A stretch of 25,816 nt of DNA from Chromera velia (Eukaryota; Sar; Chromeraceae): positions 1 to 25,816 of the forward strand of contig JAHBMJ010001813.1 of NCBI GenBank assembly GCA_018398765.1, given 5' to 3'. The translations under genes and the position numbers were made by a program. The notes beneath the pieces are model-generated. The model was not told where the DNA came from. It did no database searches and saw only the letters and a list, made by a program, of their open reading frames with translations. This document shows, piece after piece, positions 9,715-18,480 of this stretch (positions are counted from its first letter, which is position 1; every line of letters starts with the position of its first letter).

Positions 9715-10492
9715 CCACGAACGGACAGTGCACTGGTTGCACAGCTGTAATGCGGCCTGCTTGTGCAGTCAGCCGCACTACGCGGATGTGCAGATAGGGA
9801 CTTGCAGAGGGACTCCCTCAATCTTTCTGAAGCGACTACCCTTTCTTCCTCTTCCGTCTCTTCGAGTGCGATCTCCATAGAATCCACCACTTCAGTCTTC
9901 CTGCTTTCTTCCAACAGGTCAAAAGAGGGCAACAGCGTATTCAGCATTCCCTTCAGATCGCTCTCGAAGTCCAGACTCTCTTCTGACACTCCCACCCCCA
10001 GGCCTGCCCCTTCCGCTCTCTGTTCCTTCAAGTCCGATTGAAGTCCTTCAGAGTCAGAGCGCGTCGTGACAGTTTCGTGTTTCGCCTCTTCCTCTTGAGA
10101 CTCCATTGAGATGCTCGGAAACGCAGGAAAGAAGTCGTCATCAGAAGGCAGGGGTGTCAAGTTAGGGTCAATGGACCTTTGCAGTTGTTCAGACCCTCCA
10201 CCCCCCACAACCGTTTTCATCACACCTTCACGGGATGACGCAGAGACTTTTGAGGGTGCTGCAGATGCTCGAACTGCACTTGCGATGTACTGAATGATGG
10301 GGCCGTCAAGCTCTTTTGAATTGACTCCCGCGTCCTGCAGAGAAAGCAAATAGTCATGCAGAAGATCGCATGCATGTATATATGTATGGATCCTATGGCA
10401 AGGTCAGACACTCCTCCGAAGACACCAGCAACACTGACAAGGAGGATTCGTTCGAGTGCCGCCTCAAGAGCATCTGGACCCCCGGAGTCCAT
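7364..10492 (-). CDS. CUE-like/RanBP2-type zinc-finger protein, Ser/Pro-rich, three exons
   Basis: Exon 1 (10492-10439) starts at ATG and encodes 18 residues. Exon 2 (10334-9716) has acceptor TTTCTCTGCAG. Exon 3 (8955-7364) has acceptor TCTTTCCTGCAG. Phases agree at both junctions (0, then 1). Residues 10-32 (ALERILL, then GVNSKELDGPIIQYIASAV) and a later FESDLKGMLNTLLPSF weakly resemble the N-terminal region of CUE-domain proteins such as CUEDC2. Exon 3 has a clear RanBP2-type finger at 8119-8060, WECGQC then N and CCEGC, matching WxCx2Cx3Nx6Cx2C. The rest is Ser/Pro-rich disorder with a charged C-terminus. The total is about 750 residues. The finger lacks the Thr-Phe pair of ubiquitin-binding NZF fingers, so its ligand is open. 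Both donors read GTCAGT, which is less common. If the exon 2 donor is wrong, exon 2 ends at a TAA at 9696 and the finger belongs to a separate gene. Confidence 0.6.
9038..9107. repeat. CT then GT dinucleotide microsatellites
   Basis: A CT run of about 13 units passes directly into a GT run of about 20 units, with a few interruptions near the end. Confidence 0.92.
9124..9478. repeat. Long CTGT/CTGC/CCGT tetranucleotide array
   Basis: After a short ATCC repeat, about 330 bp consist of CTGT and CTGC units in mixed order, changing to CCGT and CCCT near the right end. The reading frames across it (Cys-Leu-Ser-Val or Asp-Arg-Gln-Thr repeats) are artefacts of a 4-bp unit, which stays open in every frame lacking a stop. 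It lies in the proposed introns of both overlapping genes, 120 bp before the plus-strand exon at 9597. Confidence 0.93.
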
Positions 10493-10859
10493 TTCTTCTT
10501 GTTCTTTAAGTTAAGCGTTTTCTTGTTTTGGGTACTTCTCTGTATGCTCCCGAGTTCCCGACACACACCTATTGTTACAAACCAACTAACCGTTGTTGAC
10601 ACGAAACACCTACTGCTACAGGCATCTCGAACTGATATGACGCATTCTGACCGGTTGGTTGGTGTACAGAACAACAACCACAGTAGAGAACTGCCCTCTG
10701 ACAAACACCCTTCGAAAGATTCGACAACACTTACACACAGCTTGTGCACAGAAAGCCTCTCCTCGACACAGAGCAGAGCAAGCTGTATAAGGAGTGTGGC
10801 TGTTGCTCTTGGCTGTTGCATGCATGTTGCATGTCCATTCAATCCATGCAAATCTTTCG

Positions 10860-10995
10860 CGATCGAAAATCGATTGCGGTCCGCGACACGCGCGGGCCCG
10901 GCGCGCGGCGCCCGCGGCCAAAGCTGCAAGCGCGGCCGGGATACGCGCGTGGCCCCGAAGCGCCAACTCACGCGCAGTTTTTCGTCCGATCGATC
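10860..10995. promoter_or_regulatory. GC-rich island between divergent genes, probable bidirectional promoter
   Basis: This is the most CpG-dense stretch of the window (CGCGGGCCCGGCGCGCGGCG) and is flanked by GATCGAAAATCGAT and GATCGATCGAGTGAGATCGAT. It lies between the minus-strand start at 10492 and the IFT54 start at 11581. The position suits a shared promoter. No TATA-like element or mapped start is claimed. Confidence 0.4.
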
Positions 10996-11256
10996 GAGTG
11001 AGATCGATCTTTTAGGCTCTTCTCGATATCCCCTTCTTTCTCCTTCATAGATCACACCTTGTGTGCTTCGGTTCCTGTGCTCAGCTTTGGGATAAATGCG
11101 GCACTTCTGACCCTTTACCGAGAACTGTGTGCGTTCCTGTACTCTTTCTTGTTCGTTGCTTATCTGATTTCTCGGAGACGCAAAGTCCAGCAGGTGCCTC
11201 GAGCCACCACCGGCAGCGCATTGAAGCTCTGGTGGTCTGTAAGACTGCTTATTTGA

Positions 11257-11580
11257 AAAATTTTCACGGACTCCAGAATAAGTGTGGAGATAGAGGCAGA
11301 GTCAGAGGAGGATTCTTTCTTCATCACTCAGTGGGACGTCCCAGACTGTCCGGAGCCTCTGGAACAGAAAGTCGAAAAGGGAGAGGAAACAAAAGACACT
11401 TCTGCCTGTCCTCCGCAGGTCTGCACTTCCAACACTGCAGAAAACGCAGACGTTGAGTCCTTCGACCGTCTGATTGAGTCCCTTCTCTCTGATCTTGGAA
11501 TATCCTCCTCATTCTGTACAAACAACAGCAACAGCAGTAGCAGCAGTAGCCAACCCCAGAAAAGAGAGCCAAACGCAACG
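11257..11580 (+). other. In-frame extension upstream of the IFT54 ATG, no start codon
   Basis: The IFT54 frame stays open for 108 codons before the chosen ATG, back to TGA 11254-11256, and contains no ATG. The peptide is protein-like: acidic ESEED, then FFITQWDVPDCPEPLEQ, then a Ser/Asn run. It is either a 5' UTR that happens to be open, or coding sequence reached by an upstream exon or a non-AUG start. An upstream ATG at 11096 opens only four codons. Confidence 0.4.
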
Positions 11581-13262
11581 ATGGCAGCCGAGCACGAAGA
11601 ATGGATGGATCCTGTCCAGCAAACGATCGGACAGCTGATCTCAAAGCCCAAAATGACTGACAAATACCTCAAACGTCCCCCCTTCCGATTCCTCCATGAT
11701 ACCATATCCGAGGTGCTGAGGGTGACAAAGTATGCCCCCGGTCTGTTCACAGAAGAAGAGATGGATTGCGGCAACCTGAAGGATAAGGGCACGAAAGTTG
11801 CCTACCTGGAGAAGATTGTTGATTGTGTAGGTCTAGAGCTGGGGGAGACGGTAGAAGTTTCGACCAGCAAAATCGTTGCCGGTCTGGAGCCCGAGAACAC
11901 CAATGCCTTTCTCGTGCAGTTGCACAAAGCAGCAACAACGAGCAAGGACGGGGGGGCTGCGACCGTACAGCGCATCCACGCAGGAGAGAAAATGCCGAGA
12001 AAGAAGAAAAAAGCCCCCGCAGCTGCTGAGGCCGCCCCCGAAAAAGAGAAGAAAGCTCCCCCTCCCCCCCCAGAGCCGGCAGGCCCCTCTGCAGAGGAAC
12101 TGGAAGAGGCAGAACGGCAGAGGAGAGAGGAGGAGGCAGAGGCCGAGAGAAAGCGGCAGAAGGAGAAGGAGGCAGCAGAAAGGAGACGGAGGGAGAAGGA
12201 GAAGGCAGCAGAGGAGGAGAGGAGGGCAAAGGAGCAAGAGGAATCCCGATCGCAAGGCCCGAACCTGGCAACAGTAGCCGGATTTGACCGCCCTGCAACT
12301 GCCGGTCGTCGTCCCCCGAAACCAAAACGAAGAGACAGCAACACATCAGACACCCAACAGCTGCCTGGTGGGGCAGCAGGTGGGGGTGGGAGTGGTGGTC
12401 GGGCCCTTGACGGCACGATTGTTGGGGTCTCCAGCACCGCCGCCCGAGGTCCTGCCCCCGCAGTAATGACAGAGGGGCCTGAGGAAGAAGAGGAAGATGC
12501 CGATATGTTTGTGCAAGCGGCACCCCGGAAAGGCACAAGCCGTGAGGGGCCTGCACAGGTAGATGAGGGGGGAGAGGGTCACGGTCGATTGGTTCGTCAT
12601 ATCCTCCAGTCAAAGAAGGAGGCACAGGAAGCCGTGGAGGCACAGAGACGGCAGAGGGAGGCAGAGGAGGAAAGAGAGAGAGAGGAGCAGCAGAGGCAGT
12701 CGGGGGGTATCCGGTTGGGCAAAATTCGACGGAAGGCTGGTGCGTCTGTGCAGTATGACATTGAGGCGCTGAGGGGGGATGTGCAGCAGTTAGTTCAGGC
12801 AACCAACCCGTTAGGAAAGTCTGTCGACCACGTTCACGCGGACGTGGCGACAATGAGCAAGGAGCTGGAACAGTGGAGGACCGAGTGCCGCACGATGGCG
12901 GCCAAGTACTCCGAGGAAGTGAGGAAGACGGACGAGCAGCTGGCGCCTCTGGAGCAAAAGGTGTGTCTGTCTGCCTGTCTTCGGAGACATCAACTCCGTG
13001 TGGTTCTCTTTCTGATCTGACAGTTGTAAAACTCTCCCAGTTGGATTCTTCTCTGAAAGAGCAGATCTCTTTACTTTCTTTGTTTGGGCACCTCTCTGTC
13101 GGTCGACTTGCCGTCCGGGCAGTTCTGCCCCCCTTGATGTATTCTTACGTTTCCCCGTCCGTCGGTTGACTTGAGATCTCTCACTCTCTCTTTTAGTTTG
13201 CCCTCGTGTGCAACCATGTGGGTGTAATTTTGTGTATTTATGTAGTCAAGATACCACAGGGA

Positions 13263-13293
<31 letters not shown>

Positions 13294-13397
13294 CGTGTGT
13301 GTATGCGTGTGTGTGTATGCGTGTGTGTGTATGCGTGTGTGTGTATGCGTGTGTGTGTATGTGTGTGTGTGTATGTGTGTATGTGTGAGTGTGTGTC

Positions 13398-13434
<37 letters not shown>

Positions 13435-13444
13435 GTGTGTTTGT

Positions 13445-13509
<65 letters not shown>

Positions 13510-13649
13510 ACTGAGTGACTGAGCAGGCTGCCCAGTTGGACGAGGAGATCCGTGAGGCCACGGCACGTCTACACGAGGCACGGGCGAGGGTGTTCAGACA
13601 CCAACAGACGATCCAGAGCCTCCTGGATGCAGTCGTGTCTGCACGTTGA
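11581..13649 (+). CDS. IFT54: Intraflagellar transport protein 54 (TRAF3IP1/MIP-T3 family)
   Basis: This is a subunit of the IFT-B complex, which carries cargo along cilia and binds tubulin and kinesin-II partners. Exons are 11581-12960 and 13527-13649, separated by a GTGTGT...GAGCAG intron at a codon boundary, giving 500 residues. Residues 8-122 form the N-terminal calponin-homology-like domain, with [23 protein letters not shown] and [12 protein letters not shown] all matching the family. A Lys/Glu/Arg-rich linker follows. Short conserved blocks come next: PKRRDS near 250, [10 protein letters not shown] near 305 and [15 protein letters not shown] near 335. The C-terminal coiled coil includes [18 protein letters not shown], and exon 2 adds [19 protein letters not shown] and the last residues. 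ATG 11581 is the first ATG in frame, has A at -3 and G at +4, and places the domain at the usual distance from the N-terminus. Confidence 0.93.
13264..13509. repeat. GT/ATGCGT microsatellite in the IFT54 intron
   Basis: GT units with ATGC and CTGT interruptions fill the 3' half of the intron and stop 17 bp before the acceptor (ACTGAGTGACTGAGCAG). Cys-Val and Thr-His frames across it are artefacts. Confidence 0.93.
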
Positions 13650-13830
13650 GAGAGAGAGAGAGTTCAGGGGGGGGATCGAGGAGGGGTCATCTAAAAAAAA
13701 TTCATTCTTTTGGGGGGGTGTTTGCATTGGGTGGTGGAGGGTGCGTGTTCTCTCACCATATTTATTTATTGTATTCGTTCATTCGTTCCTCCCTCCGTCT
13801 TGCTACATCTGTGTCTTTCCCCGCAGTGCC

Positions 13831-14397
13831 ATGGAGCAGCCAGCAAGAGGAAGGGAGACGGGAAGGATATACAGATTAAAGAACTTTCCCTCCCTTTCTT
13901 TCCTTGTCGGATCAGCAGGACAGCGGGAACGAAGGAAGGTGTATGCATGTCACAAGGTTCTTTCGCACAACTCCGTACTCACCCTCCCCCCCTCCACAAG
14001 GATGCAAAGAGCGGACACTGGTAGATGGCTTTCCTCTCTACGCTAATGAATGCTCTGTCCTCCATGTGGCTTTCTCTCTTCCATCCCTCCTCCTAGAACT
14101 TGCCCTCTCTTCTGGCTTCCGTCACCCCCGAGGTCGTTTGTGCAGTCGTCCTGTTTCAGCTTAGGAGTTGGCAGGAGAGTGTGAAGGCGACGTTACGCAC
14201 GCAGAGAGACGGTTCGATCCCTGCTCAAGTGAAGGAGGGGGGAGAAAAGACTGTCGAGGTCTGTTGGTTTTTGTCTACCAGTATGTCCCCATACTCAAGC
14301 TCAGAGGGGGGCGAGGGGGGTGGTGTCTGTTTTGTCGTTCAGTCTCTCTCGACCGTCTTGTCACTTCCACTTTTCTGCTTAGTCATCTGATGACTGA
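13831..14397 (+). CDS. Possible small three-exon gene, 73 residues, unrecognised
   Basis: ATG 13831 sits in a good context (GTGCCATGG). Exon 13831-13938 ends AAG|GTGTAT. Exon 14160-14258 follows CCTGTTTCAG and ends GAG|GTCTGT. A short exon 14383-14397 follows TTTTCTGCTTAG and encodes SSDD plus stop. All junctions are at codon boundaries. The middle exon is helical and charged (LRSWQESVKATLRTQRDG). No domain is recognised. It lies 180 bp after the IFT54 stop on the same strand, so it might instead be alternative 3' sequence of that transcript. A competing frame in the first exon (KRKGDGKDIQIKEL) is also open. Confidence 0.35.
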
Positions 14398-14399
14398 CT

Positions 14400-15080
14400 G
14401 ATTCATCAAGACTGGTAATATTCTGATAATAACATGCAAAAACCCTTCAAAGTTAATTCAACCGCCATGCACTATGTGTTTCAAACTACATGATTCAGAT
14501 TTAAATTTTCTGGTAATTTCAAGCGTGGACTTGGAAGTTTATCAGCTTTATCTGCGTGCCGCAGTGCAGGGTATTATAGACACTGTTAAACTAAACTATA
14601 TACTAGACTATATATTTTAAGTAAATAGATAAACATTTTTGCATTATCAATTATTACACCTTTCAGTTTTACCTATATTTCTGACTAAATTTTTGAATGA
14701 GAATCTAGATGAGAATGATTGATTCGATTAGATTCGATCAATGTGTAGGTACTAAAAACTATAGAGTTTATTGCTAGGTTTATCGATACACTATAGCAGC
14801 CTGCATGTTTGCCATTGTTTGGCATGTTCAATTAGTTTTCAAGTTCAACCATTCAACTTTAACGGAGGTCATGTTAATACTACTTAGATTAAACTTAATA
14901 TTGGTGATTCTTTGAAGACTTTGGCAGAGATTAGCATTTGAGAACGCACAAACAGTCTCTTCAAGTTCAAGTTAGTTATAATGAAAAAGCTCGAGAAACC
15001 AGTTGGGAAGAAAATGAAAGACTGTTATGAAACGCTTGCTAATGATGCCAGTATGATGGTGTATGTACCAGAATTCTTTT
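14400..15080. other. AT-rich block
   Basis: This is AT-rich DNA with no multi-exon gene. It shares ATTCAACTTTAAC with the AT-rich block near 2780 (14851-14863 here), which may only reflect composition. Its right end contains a 41-codon ORF. Confidence 0.5.
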
Positions 15081-15106
15081 ACTACCTTGCTTATATCTCT
15101 CATTGA
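14981..15106 (+). CDS. Small ORF, 41 residues, unrecognised
   Basis: ATG 14981 to TGA 15104-15106 encodes a peptide with a basic N-terminus (MKKLEKPVGKKMKDCYE) and a hydrophobic, aromatic C-terminus (VPEFFYYLAYISH). It stands out because the surrounding AT-rich block otherwise has frequent stops. No homologue is recognised, and it could be chance or one exon of a longer gene. Confidence 0.22.
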   Translation: MKKLEKPVGKKMKDCYETLANDASMMVYVPEFFYYLAYISH

Positions 15107-15145
15107 CTCTCAATAGAGAAGCGGAGTGCTTGATCTCGCTTCCCT

Positions 15146-15243
15146 TTAATCGTCTAACTCTCTCTGCTGCCTTGCAACAGATTTGTGTATCATTTGGCTG
15201 ATCTCCTCCTCGCTATCTCTCTGGCAGAGCCTCCCTTGGGGAT
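15146..15243 (-). CDS. Candidate terminal exon, unrecognised
   Basis: On the minus strand, acceptor ATATTGTATTTTCAG precedes a 32-codon frame (PQGRLCQRDSEEEISQMIHK onward, ending RELDD) and a TAA at 15148-15146. The peptide looks helical and charged. A second frame from an earlier acceptor (TTCTTGTATATGCAG near 15278) reads IDWEDAAAILYFQIPKGG and also ends nearby. Which one is used, and the upstream exons, remain unknown. Confidence 0.25.
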
Positions 15244-15299
15244 CTGAAAATACAATATGGCAGCTGCATCTTCCCAGTCGATCTGCATATACAAGAACT

Positions 15300-16130
15300 G
15301 TATTGATGAGTGCAGGGTAACAACCAAAGAAAGGCAGAGAGATCTGGATTCCAAAATTCGATTTCCAATTCCAAACACGCCTGGCCGGCACAGAGGAGTC
15401 AGTGCATCTGCATTAATTTATCCCCCGAGTCGAATCCTCCACAACATGCCCGCCCTCACACGCCTCCCGTCTGCTGCGAACGGAGTGAAAAAGCGAGAAG
15501 AGCCTAGGCCCTTGTAAAGACTCCCGTGGTATGTTCGAGCAGTCTCCCTAGTTGCCTTGAATTAGTTCTTTGCCTCCTCTGCACGATCAATGCCTTTACG
15601 GTTCCATGACCCGCCCCGCGCGTTGTCTAATATCAGATCTGAAAGGCTCGATCGTCGCTTGTTTAGAAACGAAAATGAGGACTAGCCCCCAAAAAGACAG
15701 ATAAGGAGATTCAACGCTTCTGTCCGAAGTGCCTACTAAAATGACAGCCAACCATAAGCAGATAATGAGGTTCCTTCAAGGAGAAACCGGACGTTTAACC
15801 AAATACTGCATTGGGTTCCCTCAATCCAAGGCACTAGTGCACTTTCACACTCCGCGCTCCCAGTTGAGACTCTCTCTGCACTCCTCAATGGATGCAAGCA
15901 TCCCTTTCCATTTCGCGAGAGTCTGACAAAATGAAACACCGCTCACTGGCATTCAAGTCAGCCTGCCTGCTTGGGCACTCCGTATGTCTCTCACGATCCA
16001 CAGAGCCATGCATGTGGATGAGATCAAGGAGTCTCCCCGAGAGTGAAGGATAGAGCATATTGGTGGGTCAGCCTGTACAGCGATGGGGGTACATCGGGGC
16101 CCGCCATCGCTTTGCTCTCGTCTTTAGCTC
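15300..16130. other. Unassigned DNA
   Basis: No gene can be supported here. A short GC-rich patch (CCCGCCCCGCGCG near 15611) resembles the promoter-like islands elsewhere. The frames present lack splice context or recognisable motifs. Confidence 0.3.
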
Positions 16131-16131
16131 C

Positions 16132-16320
16132 ATGAGCACCTTTATAAGGAAAACCCATGGAAGACCAACACGGGAACTCTCAAGCTCGTACCAGCCAGAG
16201 CTGCTCAGCCACTTGAGAACTAATCTTCTTCAGCTGCATGGGGTGACAGAAAGCCCTAAGGCTTCCGAAGAAGCCTTCCCAGACGTACCCTCACACTTGT
16301 ATACAAGTGCAAAGATCTGA
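16132..16320 (+). CDS. Candidate first exon, unrecognised
   Basis: ATG 16132 opens 62 codons (MSTFIRKTHGRPTRELSSSY onward, with LLSHLRTNLLQLHG) to TGA 16318-16320. The peptide is not repeat-derived. It could start the transcription unit that contains the duplicated exons at 17056 and 17539, but no connecting exon with matching phase was established. A perfect hairpin lies inside it at 16258-16277. Confidence 0.2.
   Translation: MSTFIRKTHGRPTRELSSSYQPELLSHLRTNLLQLHGVTESPKASEEAFPDVPSHLYTSAKI
16258..16277. other. Perfect 8-bp inverted repeat with CGAA loop
   Basis: AAGGCTTC-CGAA-GAAGCCTT forms an eight-base-pair stem with a four-base loop. No T-run follows. The function is unknown and it may be fortuitous. 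Confidence 0.5.
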
Positions 16321-16783
16321 TTGATCTATCTGTATATGCACAAAGCTGCCTCTCCTTCCCTTTCCAGCACTTCTGCTTCTGCTGTCATGTGGGTGAGAGA
16401 AATCCTAGGCGGAGATGCTGCGTGTCACCTGAGGGGCGAGAGAGAAGCGGAAGACGAACGCATGGGAATTCTTTCGACCCCATACACAAAAGAGCGATGC
16501 AGCATGTGGTTGGAATTCGGACGCTCCAACTGCTGTATAGAGTCTCAGAGCCTATGTCATTGACATTTGTTGGCCTATTGGTGGCACTATCTGTTGAGGA
16601 CCTGTTGTGCTCTGCATGTTTAAAGGTCTGGCCCCTCGGGTTCGGACAGTCAGTCTGGAGTGAGGGTGGACGGATTATGGTGAGGTGGAAAGAGGGGACG
16701 TTCTTGCAATCAAGCAGAAAGGGTCAAGAAGACGGACCAGCTCTGGCAGAGACAATGGGCCCTGTTGGGTAAAGAGTATATCT

Positions 16784-16861
16784 GGACAGACAGACAGATG
16801 GACTATATATTTTTTCCCCTCCCCTCTTTTACAGACAGACTGACAGACAGACAGACAGACA
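16784..16861. repeat. Two short ACAG/GACA repeats
   Basis: ACAG units occur at 16784-16798 and again at 16834-16861. They are separated by a pyrimidine tract that ends in TTTTACAG, which looks like a 3' splice site. Confidence 0.75.
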
Positions 16862-17039
16862 CTGTAATGGCTCCCTCTCCCTCAGTTGGTCTGTCCTGTT
16901 TCCCCCTTTGCAGTGTAACAGTCATTCCTTGATCTCTCAGAATGGGGGATTAATGGACACCGGCTTTGTATAGCTGGGTGATTCGGATATTGGGATCCAA
17001 TCAGGATTTTTCTTTTTTCTCTTTTCTCTTCTTTCTGTT

Positions 17040-18480
17040 CACCTCAATCTGTCAGCAAACAAGACGGCACAGACGTACTGACAGAGCTGACAGGGAGACC
17101 GAACACAAACATCTGTCAGGAAAAAGAGTAAGAAACCTCCTTCTTCCTCTCCTTTCTTCTTTTCTTTCCTTCTTTTTTTTTTTCTTTTTTTTTTTTTCTT
17201 TCTTCAATTCTCTAGCTCGGCACACAGAATCGGTCAGGAGGGTGTATCCAAGTGTACGTCCTTCTCTTTGTCTCTCCCCCCTTTTTTTCTCTGTCTTTTT
17301 CTGCATGAACGGCCATTCTTCGCCCCCTGCAGGATTTCTTCTACTCCCACCCCACTACTTCTGCTGTTGATGGCACATTCCATCATGATTTTCCCTGTTG
17401 CAGTTGGCAATGCTTTGAATTACCCTCTGTGCACCTAACCCTTTCCTTTCATCTCACCCTTTAATCTTTTAAAGGAACAGACGGTCGAGTGCTGCATCAG
17501 ATGTACGTGACCCTTTTCTTTTCTTTCGGTCTATTCAGCAATCAAGCCAGCTGAGACTTACAGAAGCTGACAGAGAGAGCAGACTTTTGTATGGTCGTGG
17601 GACTAATTACAAAACTCTTTGCGGGGAAAAGAAAGAGAAAGAAGCTCCTTGAAAGAAACTGTCACCTCTTCTGAGACCTCCTCTTTCTCGTTCTCTTTTT
17701 TTTCTTTTAAGCAATGATCTCGGTAGACAAGATCTCATCGGAAGGTCTCTTCAAGCGAGCGTCTCTCTGCTTGTCTCTTTCTTGAATTGTGAGATTCTGT
17801 TTAGACGTACGGAAGGATATTACTTTCTCGGATGATTCCCCAGAGCCCGCCCTCCCCCTCCATTGACTTCCCCTCCCCGCCCCCCCTATGAAGATCCTTT
17901 TCGATTTAATTCTAAAGAGAAAGATCAAACGAGTGTGTTCAGATTGTGCTGTTATGACCACATTCGTTGTTTTGCTTTTCTCCTTCGCTTTCTGTTCACC
18001 CAAACAATCAGACCAGCTGAAAAAGATAGAGAAGGACAGTTAGGCATTTGAACCCGTTCAAAAACCTGTTAGGCAAAAGAAAGATTTTAAAACTGCCTTT
18101 CAGAAGGTTCCACCTCTTCTTTGATGGTCTATCTTTTCGATTGTTTTTGCTTAGAAGGTCAAATACCCTCTGGGTGGACGCCCTTCGCCTTTTGTCTCTT
18201 TTTTTCCTCTCTGCATACATTGCACAGGACCAACCAGTCTGCATCCCCCCTCTATTACTCATGCTACTGCTTGGTCACACTCCTTTAAATAAAAGTACAG
18301 TCTACTTAATTGCCGTCTGGCCAGATCCCCTTCCAACACGACCTCACAGGGAATAGGAACCAGACGGTGGGGCTAAAAGAAAACTTAAAAACACAAACTA
18401 ACAACGGGCAGAGGTGGAGGCATGCAGAGGGGGATTTGGGCTGTTTTGTCTTTAATCCAACACATTGAAGAACCTAAAAG
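17040..18480 (+). repeat. Three diverged tandem copies of a roughly 475-bp exon-intron module
   Basis: Copies begin near 17040, 17525 and 17990. Copies 1 and 2 share a CAGCAA start followed by an aligned GACAGA-rich block (17053-17106, 17536-17585). Copies 1 and 3 share CTTTCTGTTCACC just before it. Copies 2 and 3 align over CAAAA...CACCTCTTCT downstream (about 17610-17680 and 18058-18120). Copies 1 and 2 each carry an acceptor and a Gln-starting exon-like frame: 17056-17127 (QTRRHRRTDRADRETEHKHL, donor AGA|GTAAGA) and 17539-17593 (QSSQLRLTEADRESRLL). Copy 3 keeps QSDQLKKIEKDS then TAG, but has lost the adjacent AG. A second acceptor-like tract recurs in each unit. Whether any copy is translated is unknown. 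Confidence 0.55.
17160..17208. repeat. T-rich/TTTC tract
   Basis: Long T runs broken by C lie inside the first copy of the tandem module and end at TTCAATTCTCTAG, a possible acceptor. Confidence 0.7.

Noticed and set aside
11747-12853. A 368-codon minus-strand frame (and others) opposite IFT54
   Set aside because: Composition mirrors the Glu/Arg-rich plus-strand exon, and IFT54 is firmly identified on the plus strand.
13206-13581. Cys-Val and Thr-His frames in the IFT54 intron
   Set aside because: They are translations of a GT microsatellite inside a supported intron.
14150-14235. tRNA-like B box GGTTCGATCC
   Set aside because: No A box at the right distance, and the T-arm and acceptor stems do not pair.
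15257-15517. 86-codon plus-strand frame with a good ATG context (MAAASSQSICIY onward)
   Set aside because: It lacks motifs and splice support and lies just upstream of the candidate minus-strand exon. It remains possible, but I could not support it.
17707-18003. 98-codon minus-strand frame across tandem copies 2 and 3
   Set aside because: The repeat modules have splice-like signals on the plus strand, so this is more likely the antisense of an intron-exon module.
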